Assembly (NCBI GenBank): GCA_030431435.1
Contig: JAUIJI010000017.1
Coordinates: 1 to 33,128, forward strand
Length of the DNA: 33,128 nucleotides
Origin: Alphaproteobacteria bacterium
Lineage (GTDB): Bacteria; Pseudomonadota; Alphaproteobacteria; Sphingomonadales; Sphingomonadaceae
Reading direction: 5' to 3'
The notes under the pieces are model-generated. The model saw only the letters and a program-made list of their open reading frames with translations. It ran no database searches and was not told the origin of the DNA. The position numbers were made by a program, and so were the translations under genes. Shown here piece by piece: positions 23,702 to 30,904 of the stretch. Each line of letters begins with the position of its first letter. The stretch's first letter is position 1.

Positions 23702-26017
23702 TCAGCTCGGGTTGATTGTCACTGAATTGATGTCGCAGTCGCACTCGCGCGGTCCGGTACGGTCATCGATCAGCGGCCTGCCGACCAGCGCGGCACCGTT
23801 GAACACGCGATAGAACCGGTCGTCCGTCGCTTGAGCGACAACCTGCCCGTTGACCGACAGGGCAAGGCGCACGCCGCTTCCCTCTGGCGTAAAGCGCACG
23901 GTGATGCGGTGGTCGCCCGGCGCCAGCGGCTCGGCTGCACGCACTGTCATGCGTTCTTCTTCGCGGCCGGTCGGATCGTAGATGAAGACCGGGACACCAT
24001 TCTCCATGGCAAGGCGATAGCCGGTGAAGCGCATGCCCATGCCGAACACCGGTCCGCTGTCGGCACTGCTGTTGGCCGTGAGATCAACGGTCGCTTCCCA
24101 ATTCGGCGTGACATTGGGCCAGGCCGCGATCGGATAGCGCCAGTTGCCGGGATAATAGGTGTAGCTGTCTGCCGGTTGGACCGCGTGCGGGCGATTGGAC
24201 GGGTCGAGCCGGGCGAGATAATCCGACGCCAGCGGATAGACGTTGTAACGCCCGGCTGTTTCGTCAAATTCCGCGAGCAGCTCGGCAAGCTTTTCAGGGT
24301 GCTCGCTGGCAAGGTTGTTCACCTGCGAGAAGTCTTCGTCGAGGTTGTACAGCTCCCACGGCAGGCTGGCCGGATCATAGTCGGGAATGCGCCATGGGTC
24401 CCAGGTCACGCCGGTCGCCGCAAGCCAGCCGTCCTTGTAGTAGGCGCGGCTGCCCAGCATCTCGTAATACTGTTCGCTGCGCACCTCGGTAGCGTTGGCA
24501 TCGGTGAAAGTAGCGGCGAAGGAAAGGCCGTCAATCGGCTGCTGCTCGACCCCGTCGACCACGGCGGGCGGGGTGATGCCGATCGCTTCGTAGATCGTCG
24601 GCGCCAGGTCGATCACGTGGGTGTAGTGGCTGCGGATCGTGCCCCTGTCGGCGATATGCTGCGGCCAGGAAACCGCCAGCGCATTGCGTGTTCCGCCCAG
24701 GTGCGAGGCGACCGCCTTGCCCCATGGGAATGGCGTGTTGAGCGCAAAGGCCCATCCGGCCGGATAGTTGCCGAAGCTGTCCTCGCCGCCGGCAAGGTGA
24801 ATCCGCGCGGACAGTTCGGCATCGGTGCTTTCGATCTGCGCGAAGCCTTCATAGGCGTTCATCGAGCCGGCGAGTTCGTGGATCGCGCCGCCATTGTCGC
24901 CCTGCACATAGAGGATCAGCGTGTTATCCAGTTCGCCCGTCTCGCGCAGCGCATCGAGCACGCGGCCGAACTGGAAATCCATGAACGCCATCTGCGCTGC
25001 GGCCACTTCCATCAGATAGGCATAGTTGCTGCGCTGGCTGTCGGTCAGGCTGTCCCAAGCGGGCATGTTGGCCGGGCGGGGCGCCAGTTCGGCGTCAGCG
25101 GGGATGATGCCCATTGCCTTCTGCCGCGCAAAGATCTCCTCGCGCAGCACGTCCCAGCCCTGGTCGTACTGGCCATCGAACTTCTCGATCCAGTCACTCG
25201 GGGCCTGCTGGGGCGCGTGCATGGTGCCCGGCGCAAAATAGAGCAGGAACGGCTTATGGTCCTGAAGGGTATCCTGCATGTGGATCCATTCGACCATGTG
25301 ATCGGCCAGATCGCGGTCAAGGAAGTAATCCTCGTCCGCCGGATCGCGGCGCACGGTATTGCGGTTCTCGACCAGTTCGGGGTTGATCTGGTCCGCCGCA
25401 GGGCCGTTGAAGCCATAGAAATAGTCGAACCCAAATCCGTTGGGCCAGCGTTCGAACGGGCCGAGCGGGCCGGTTTCCCATTCCGGCGTGTTGTGGTTCT
25501 TGCCGAAGAAGGCGGTCGCATAGCCATTCATCTTCAGCACGTCGCCGATGGTGGCCGCGCTATCTGGAATCACCGAGGTATAGCCCGGCTCGTCCACCGC
25601 GACATTGGCGATGGCGCCAAAGCCGACAGCGTGATGGTTGCGCCCGGTAAGAAGCGCAGCGCGGGTTGGCGAGCACATCGCGGTCACGTGGAAACGGGTG
25701 TAGGTAATGCCGTTCTGCATCACCGAATCGAACGCCGGCGTGGGGATCGGACCGCCAAGTCCGCTGGCAGCGGAAAAGCCAACGTCGTCAGTCAGCACAA
25801 CCAGAACATTGGGCGCGCCATCCGGAGCCTGTGCAGACGAGGGATAATGGTTCCATTCCCGCACCTCAGAATCTTCGGCCGCCAACGGTCCCGCCATGCC
25901 GAACGCGAGCGCGATGCAGGCCCACCCCGCCGGAACGATGCCGGCAAGCAACAGCTGCGACTTGCCTGGCAGCCGGGTGTTATCAAACGCAAATTTTGCC
26001 AATCCAACCTCTCCCAT
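23702..26017 (-). CDS. Arylsulfatase (type I sulfatase, formylglycine dependent), long form
   Basis: I place the start at ATG 26017 (771 residues), although no strong ribosome site precedes it. A TTG at 26002 with GAGAGG just upstream is an alternative. The N-terminus is a hydrophobic export segment ending near LAA-ED. Sulfatase signatures are complete: VLVVLTDDVGF with metal ligands Asp77-Asp78, and the formylglycine motif CSPTRAALLTGRN with Cys115 and Arg119. The family segments FFGKNHNTPEW, YVQGDNGGAIHE and HLGGTRNALAVSWP are also present. A C-terminal beta-rich extension of about 200 residues (MRFTGYRLA, GDHRITVRF, LALSVNGQVV) follows. The enzyme hydrolyses sulfate esters in the periplasm once Cys115 is oxidised. 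It is the first gene of the six-gene minus-strand series and is divergent from the LysR gene. Confidence 0.9.
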   Translation of the reverse strand: MGEVGLAKFAFDNTRLPGKSQLLLAGIVPAGWACIALAFGMAGPLAAEDSEVREWNHYPSSAQAPDGAPNVLVVLTDDVGFSAASGLGGPIPTPAFDSVMQNGITYTRFHVTAMCSPTRAALLTGRNHHAVGFGAIANVAVDEPGYTSVIPDSAATIGDVLKMNGYATAFFGKNHNTPEWETGPLGPFERWPNGFGFDYFYGFNGPAADQINPELVENRNTVRRDPADEDYFLDRDLADHMVEWIHMQDTLQDHKPFLLYFAPGTMHAPQQAPSDWIEKFDGQYDQGWDVLREEIFARQKAMGIIPADAELAPRPANMPAWDSLTDSQRSNYAYLMEVAAAQMAFMDFQFGRVLDALRETGELDNTLILYVQGDNGGAIHELAGSMNAYEGFAQIESTDAELSARIHLAGGEDSFGNYPAGWAFALNTPFPWGKAVASHLGGTRNALAVSWPQHIADRGTIRSHYTHVIDLAPTIYEAIGITPPAVVDGVEQQPIDGLSFAATFTDANATEVRSEQYYEMLGSRAYYKDGWLAATGVTWDPWRIPDYDPASLPWELYNLDEDFSQVNNLASEHPEKLAELLAEFDETAGRYNVYPLASDYLARLDPSNRPHAVQPADSYTYYPGNWRYPIAAWPNVTPNWEATVDLTANSSADSGPVFGMGMRFTGYRLAMENGVPVFIYDPTGREEERMTVRAAEPLAPGDHRITVRFTPEGSGVRLALSVNGQVVAQATDDRFYRVFNGAALVGRPLIDDRTGPRECDCDINSVTINPS

Positions 26018-26050
26018 GTCTGAGGTTGGCAGGTCATTGGCTGATCGACC

Positions 26051-26061
26051 TTGCAAAGCAA
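26051..26061. promoter_or_regulatory. Candidate LysR operator in the divergent sulfatase/LysR promoter
   Basis: TTGC-AAA-GCAA is a perfect dyad in the middle of the 86-base intergenic region, 43 bases from the LysR start and 34 from the sulfatase start. LysR-type regulators usually bind T-N11-A dyads in such gaps; this one is T-N9-A, so the assignment is tentative. Confidence 0.25.
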
Positions 26062-26103
26062 CGGATTGGAAGGCTATCAGTTATGCGCTAGAGGTTATAT
26101 TAT

Positions 26104-27003
26104 ATGGCATTCACGCTTCGACAGATCGAGATCTTCGTGGAGGCCGCGAAGGATGAAAATTTTCGCAAAACGGCGGACCGGCTGGGCATCAGCCAGCCGT
26201 CGATAAGCAAGCACATCATCGCGCTGGAGCGGAGTGCCGGTGGACGTCTGTTCCTGCGCAACAGGGGTGCGAACGCAAGGATTTCTCCCCTCGGGGAGGA
26301 GATGCTGGCAGACGCCAAGGCATTGCTCCGCACTGCAGGCAAGGTCAGTGACAGCGGGCAGCAGGAAGACAAGAAGGGACTGACCCTGCGCATTGCGACA
26401 GGTCATTACTTGCTGGACAACTGGCTGCGCCCAAGGCTGCGAGGCTTGCTGGCAACCGAGGGCCTGCCAAGCCTTGAATTTATCGAAGCTGATGATCGCG
26501 ACGATATCCGCATGCTGCTGCGGAGTGACGAGGCGGATTACGGCTTTTACACCGGCGATCCGCTGGAAATGCCCGAATTCACGACCAGGATCCTGCGGTC
26601 GGTGCACGTGGGCCTCTATGCGGCTCCTGCCCTCGCCGCCAGCGTCAAGCACGTTCCGCAAGGCGTGGCAGCGCTTCCGTTCATCCTGTCAAACAAGGGA
26701 ACCAAGGCGGAGGCGTGGCAGCGCTCGGTTCTCGCTGCCGCCTCCATCCAGCCAGCCAAAGTGCCCATGCGAACCCAGTACATGGACGTCATGTTCGATC
26801 TGGTGAACAGCGGTCGCGGTGCCGGGATTTTCTTCGACGACGACGCTGAGCCCTTTGTGAAGACAGGTCAGCTTGTCAGGTTTCCGATTGATCTGGAGCC
26901 CGGAACACGCTGCATGGCCACGGTAACGAAGGCACAATCGGACCCCAAAAAGGACCGGGCGATCACGATGCTGTGCGACATCCTGTCCGGGAACCGGCAC
27001 TGA
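26104..27003 (+). CDS. LysR-family transcriptional regulator
   Basis: The 299-residue protein has the N-terminal winged helix-turn-helix of LysR regulators: FTLRQIEIFVEAAKDENFRKTADRLGISQPSISKHIIALE (residues 3-42), then RLFLRNRG. A periplasmic-binding-like effector domain runs from about residue 95. AGAGG lies nine bases before the ATG. It is transcribed divergently from the arylsulfatase gene across 86 bases, the classic arrangement in which a LysR protein controls the neighbouring operon and itself. The effector is likely a substrate or product of the sulfatase-to-CocE operon. The linker between domains (DSGQQEDKKG) is polar and somewhat longer than usual. It is convergent with the second sulfatase gene. 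Confidence 0.92.
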   Translation: MAFTLRQIEIFVEAAKDENFRKTADRLGISQPSISKHIIALERSAGGRLFLRNRGANARISPLGEEMLADAKALLRTAGKVSDSGQQEDKKGLTLRIATGHYLLDNWLRPRLRGLLATEGLPSLEFIEADDRDDIRMLLRSDEADYGFYTGDPLEMPEFTTRILRSVHVGLYAAPALAASVKHVPQGVAALPFILSNKGTKAEAWQRSVLAAASIQPAKVPMRTQYMDVMFDLVNSGRGAGIFFDDDAEPFVKTGQLVRFPIDLEPGTRCMATVTKAQSDPKKDRAITMLCDILSGNRH

Positions 27004-27092
27004 TCGCTGCACCCTTTTGGTGGTGCTGCCAATGGTTCCGGTCCAGCCGCAACTTGTCTCCGTCAGCCAGAGCGAAGCCCCTTACCCGGTGA

Positions 27093-28721
27093 TCAACCGC
27101 GCAGTGCGTCTTCCGGGGCGCGTGCGTCACCCTCGCCTTCCTGCGGTTCGGCCTGCTCTTCGGGAATGGCACCGCGCAACCGCCGCAGGACCGGCTCCAT
27201 ATCCGGATCACTCGCCAGGTTGGTCCATTCGTTGGGATCGGCAACCATGTCGTAAAGTTCCTCGGAACCGTCCTCGTAAACGATATAGCGATAGCGATCG
27301 TCGCGGACCGCATAGTTTCCGAAGGTGTGCACCGTGATCGGCATTTCATCCCATTGCATTTCCGGATTGCGCAGCAGCGGCACGAGGCTGGTTCCATCGA
27401 CATGACGAGGGCGGTCGAGCCCCGCCAGTTCGGCCAGCGTGGCGTAGATACTTTGCAGCGAGACGGCCTCGTCAGAGCGGGATCCGGGTGTCGTCACACC
27501 GGGAGCAACGATGATCAGGGGAACATGGGCCGTTCGCTCCCACAGGGTCATCTTGCCGAACCGGCTCTTCTCGCCAAGGTGGAAGCCGTGGTCTGACCAC
27601 AGCACGATGATGGTATCGCTGGCGCGTCCGCTCCGCTCGAGCGAAGCGATCAGTTCGCCCACGACATAGTCGGCATAGGATGCACTGGCCATGTAGCCCT
27701 GGAGCGCCTGCCGCCAGCGAAGCGTGCGGTTGTCTTCGAGCACCCAGTTCATGGCATCGGCCCCCATGCCCGCCTCAAACCCGTATGGTGCAGCCTCCGG
27801 AACGTCATCAAGGTCATCAACGCGCCAAGGCGGCAGCGCGATCTCTTCCACCGGATACATGTCGAAAAAGCGTTCCGGCGCATACCACGGCAGGTGCGGG
27901 CGATAGATACCAGCGGCAATAAAGGTTGGTTCCTCGCGCGGTGTCTCCAGTTGCTCGATCACGTAATCGGCCACCTGCTCGTCACCCATGGCACCATCAC
28001 GCACCACGACCGGGGCGAAATCGAACTGGTTTGTGCCCCGACCATACCCCGCAGCGCTGCTGCCGGGATAGCGCCCTGCGGCAGGCACGATCTGATCGGG
28101 CAGTTGGCGTTCGAGCGAAGGGAAATACCCGTCCCATGCGGTGGTATCCGGCTGGCCGGTAAAACCGCCATAGAAATAGGTATGCGCGTGAAACAGCTTG
28201 CCTGCGCCATATGTCGCATAGCCATTGTCGCGGAAATGGCGCGGGAGCGTGGGCAATGTGCTCACCAGCGGATGCACTCGCCAGTCGATGTTGTGGCTAT
28301 ACAGCCCGCTTTCGAACGGGCTCATGCCCGTAAGGATCGCGGTGCGCGAAGGGGTGCAGGATGTGCCGGGGGCAAATGCGCGGGTGAACAACATCCCGCG
28401 TTCGGCCAGGGCAGTGATGTTCGGAGTGCGGATCGTGGCCGGCCCGTCGAGCGTGTCGATCCAGTCATTGAGATCGTCGATGGCGATGAACAATATGTTC
28501 GGCCGCCGCGTGCCGCCTGCCTGCTCCTGGCCCTGCGGGGCGGTTGCAAGGGCTTGGGCCTGGCTGGAGAACGGCATGCTCCAGGCACCTGCTGCTTCGA
28601 CCTGTGCCGGACTGGATTCCGCAGCAACAGGATCCGACCGAAGGGCGAGGCCTGACGCCAATACTCCAGCTCCAATGGCGGTCCAAACCATCGTCCGGCG
28701 CAAGATGCGCGACACCCGCAT
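27093..28721 (-). CDS. Sulfatase of iduronate-2-sulfatase type
   Basis: I start at ATG 28721 (542 residues) because GGGAGAG lies seven bases upstream; the frame extends further but without a ribosome site. The N-terminus has basic residues and a hydrophobic segment (VWTAIGAGVLASGLAL) for export, possibly as an anchor. Sulfatase signatures are ILFIAIDDLNDW (Asp82, Asp83), the formylglycine motif SCTPSRTAILTG (Cys122, Arg126), YGAGKLFH, and IIVLWSDHGFHLGEKSRFGKMTLWE. The last string is characteristic of the iduronate-2-sulfatase (S1_7-like) branch, which usually acts on sulfated sugars. It differs clearly from the arylsulfatase at 23702-26017. Removal of sulfate from a carbohydrate in the periplasm is expected; the exact sugar is unknown. 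Confidence 0.9.
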   Translation of the reverse strand: MRVSRILRRTMVWTAIGAGVLASGLALRSDPVAAESSPAQVEAAGAWSMPFSSQAQALATAPQGQEQAGGTRRPNILFIAIDDLNDWIDTLDGPATIRTPNITALAERGMLFTRAFAPGTSCTPSRTAILTGMSPFESGLYSHNIDWRVHPLVSTLPTLPRHFRDNGYATYGAGKLFHAHTYFYGGFTGQPDTTAWDGYFPSLERQLPDQIVPAAGRYPGSSAAGYGRGTNQFDFAPVVVRDGAMGDEQVADYVIEQLETPREEPTFIAAGIYRPHLPWYAPERFFDMYPVEEIALPPWRVDDLDDVPEAAPYGFEAGMGADAMNWVLEDNRTLRWRQALQGYMASASYADYVVGELIASLERSGRASDTIIVLWSDHGFHLGEKSRFGKMTLWERTAHVPLIIVAPGVTTPGSRSDEAVSLQSIYATLAELAGLDRPRHVDGTSLVPLLRNPEMQWDEMPITVHTFGNYAVRDDRYRYIVYEDGSEELYDMVADPNEWTNLASDPDMEPVLRRLRGAIPEEQAEPQEGEGDARAPEDALRG

Positions 28722-28746
28722 ACCCAAGCTCTCCCAAATAATGTCT

Positions 28747-28775
28747 CGCGGGCAAGCATGCCAGCCTGGCCCGCG
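28747..28775. other. Inverted repeat in the leader of the second sulfatase gene
   Basis: CGCGGGC (28747-28753) and GCCCGCG (28769-28775) form a perfect seven-base stem with a fifteen-base loop, 26 bases upstream of the sulfatase start. It may be an operator or a leader hairpin; no T run follows. Confidence 0.3.
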
Positions 28776-28876
28776 CAATCAAGCCGGTCTGTGCAAAATC
28801 CTGCGCCTATCCGGCAGGGTGGCCAACCCGTTGCCCAGCACCGGCAGTATTGTCGCAAGCACGACACTTGCCAGCA

Positions 28877-28905
28877 AGGGGCTGTTCGCCTCGCACAAGG
28901 CCCCT
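28877..28905 (-). terminator. Possible terminator hairpin after the metallohydrolase gene
   Basis: AGGGGC (28877-28882) pairs with GCCCCT (28900-28905), with the near arm fourteen bases beyond the stop codon at 28920 on the minus strand. There is no clear T run, so confidence is low. Confidence 0.3.
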
Positions 28906-28919
28906 AGCGATTTCGCAGC

Positions 28920-30896
28920 TTAAGCGGATGCGTCGGACACCCTCATGAAACGCCTGTAGTTATTGCGAAATATGTTCTCCAACCGATCATTCTTGCAGAA
29001 GAAATCATCTTCGGAAATCAGCTTCCATGCCTTGCTGGTATAGTCGGTGATATCCCTCTGGACATCCAGCATGATCCAGTCAGACGCGAACATGATAAAG
29101 CGGCATTCAGGATCGAACTGCTCTGCCAAGTTGCGAAGATCGGCAACATAGCATCTGGCCAGATCGTCATAGCCGATGCAGCTGTTGGTCCTGACACCGT
29201 GATCAAAGCCATATGACAGGTCGATATAGGCCTGCGCGCGCGGATTTGTGGCGTAGTTGAGCGCCATGATGTCCCTGATCGCCGTCGCGCTGGTCTCCCA
29301 GGTTGTGTAATGCCCCAGGCAGATGTGCAGCGGATTTCCGGGTTCCTGGCGTTGCAAGCGGGAATGCCACAGGGCCAGGTCGGCGTAGCATTCGCCTCCT
29401 TGGGTAGCATAGTTGCTTTGCCTGGCATGGGTCAGCAGCGGTATCTGCTGTTCGGAAACGGTAGCGAAAAAGTGATCCAGCGTGCGGTCAAGCTCCTGCC
29501 CGAAATCGTAACCCGCATTGTCCCGCGCCCACCTGCGCCGAACGCGCCTTCCTGCCTGTTCGCAACCGGGCAAACGGTTGCCGCCATTGGGGTTGAAGCC
29601 CATGACGGGATACAGCTTCAACCCCTGTATGGTGGGGTTACCCGCGGGCAGGTCGCCGCCATGCCTGTTGTTGGCAAAACACTGCAGCAAATAGTCCAGA
29701 TAGCTGCTTTGCCTCGCATTCTCCTTCAGGCGAAGGTTGGTTTCCTTCAACGGATCGAAACCGGCAAAGGTGTTGATGTCGATCCTCTCCGCAGCGACCT
29801 CGCGCATGCGGCTCCAGAAGGCGATCTGGTCCGTGTGACTTGATCCTCCGGCAGGCGCATCACCAAGCCAATCATCGTAATCGACCATCAGGTTGACGAT
29901 CGATTCCACCTGCACAGGCGCTCCATTTTCGACGAAGCGCATATAGTCCACCAGGTGCGCACAGCGGGACTGGCGCATGCGGAAGCCCCATTTGAGGACC
30001 GATCCAATGCTGTAACCCAGTGTGCGCGCGGTCGAGTTGTCGGGGGCGGCGCGCCCCAGCCTGCGCAAGAGAAAGTCGGGTAATTCCGAGGTTGCGGCTG
30101 GTCCTTGACCGGCCAATGGCGCCATCTCACCGGCAATGATGCGCGCGAGGCTCTGCCGGCTGACGGGGACGATGGCATCAAGCAGCTTGGCTGCACGATC
30201 GCGATCAGACAGGCTTCCGGCTGAAGCGACGATTGCGCGCATCTGCTCTGCCTGCGAGGGTTCATTCAGTGCCAGCAGTGAAGCCAGCAACACCGTGCTG
30301 GCCTTGGTTTCCGCGTCGGGGGTGGCGTTTTCGGCCGCCCTGTCAAAGCGATCGGCCAGTTCGCTTTGGCTGCATTCGCTCTCGATACCCGGCGCCGGGC
30401 ACAATCCCGCGTCAGTTTCCGTGTCGAGATCGGGCAGCAAGGCGAGCTCATCACCCGTATCAACGAGGAAATCCTCATCCACCGTGGCGATCACGCCTTC
30501 GATATGGTCGGCAACCTCATCGACATAGCGCCCGAGCCGGACGCGGCTGCCGTTACCATCATGCCAGGGAGGCACCTGCAGCCCCAGCTCTCGTCGAGCC
30601 GAGATCGCAGAGTGCTTCAGCACCACCAGGAAAATGTTGGCAACCGCCAGCAAGATACCTGGCACTCCGGGAAACTGGCCTGGACCAAGCACATATTTGA
30701 CGAAGCCGACAATCGGCAGGTCAGCCGCATTGAACAGGTGCACATGCGCATCCGCGATGCCATGTTTTTCGGGCGGAAGCGGTAATGCATCGAAATCCGG
30801 GCATGGGGTGCAGGCTGCAACCGCCAGCGTTGATCCACCGGCGAGAAATGCCCGGCGCCCCATGGCGCTGCGCGCCGTCATGTCGAAATCAGCCAA
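28920..30896 (-). CDS. Tat-exported lipoprotein, amidohydrolase-superfamily metallohydrolase with large insertion
   Basis: The 658-residue frame starts at TTG 30896 with AGGGGG four bases upstream; ATG 30881 is an alternative. The N-terminus has a twin-arginine motif, GRRAFLAGG, and ends in a lipobox VAAC (Cys29), so it should be exported folded and lipid-anchored. A full amidohydrolase metal/active-site set is visible: DAHVHLF (His51, His53), GLKLYPVMGF (Lys427), LLTHARQSN (His490), ICLGHY (His529) and FASDWIM (Asp606). Between the first strand and the rest lies an insertion of about 270 mostly helical residues with six cysteines or so in the region. The barrel resumes at about 335 (IVNLMVDYDD). 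The reaction is probably hydrolytic (ester, lactone or amide), but no substrate can be named. The upstream partner gene ends eight bases before it. Confidence 0.75.
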   Translation of the reverse strand: MADFDMTARSAMGRRAFLAGGSTLAVAACTPCPDFDALPLPPEKHGIADAHVHLFNAADLPIVGFVKYVLGPGQFPGVPGILLAVANIFLVVLKHSAISARRELGLQVPPWHDGNGSRVRLGRYVDEVADHIEGVIATVDEDFLVDTGDELALLPDLDTETDAGLCPAPGIESECSQSELADRFDRAAENATPDAETKASTVLLASLLALNEPSQAEQMRAIVASAGSLSDRDRAAKLLDAIVPVSRQSLARIIAGEMAPLAGQGPAATSELPDFLLRRLGRAAPDNSTARTLGYSIGSVLKWGFRMRQSRCAHLVDYMRFVENGAPVQVESIVNLMVDYDDWLGDAPAGGSSHTDQIAFWSRMREVAAERIDINTFAGFDPLKETNLRLKENARQSSYLDYLLQCFANNRHGGDLPAGNPTIQGLKLYPVMGFNPNGGNRLPGCEQAGRRVRRRWARDNAGYDFGQELDRTLDHFFATVSEQQIPLLTHARQSNYATQGGECYADLALWHSRLQRQEPGNPLHICLGHYTTWETSATAIRDIMALNYATNPRAQAYIDLSYGFDHGVRTNSCIGYDDLARCYVADLRNLAEQFDPECRFIMFASDWIMLDVQRDITDYTSKAWKLISEDDFFCKNDRLENIFRNNYRRFMRVSDASA

Positions 30897-30904
30897 GACG
30901 CCCC

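Noticed and set aside
23831-26023. A 730-codon open frame opposite the arylsulfatase
   Set aside because: It is antisense to a gene with complete sulfatase motifs; the predicted product has no recognisable domain and no ribosome site.
27009-27026. GCACC/GGTGC hairpin between the convergent LysR and sulfatase genes
   Set aside because: The stem is only five bases and lacks a T run, so I do not call it a terminator.
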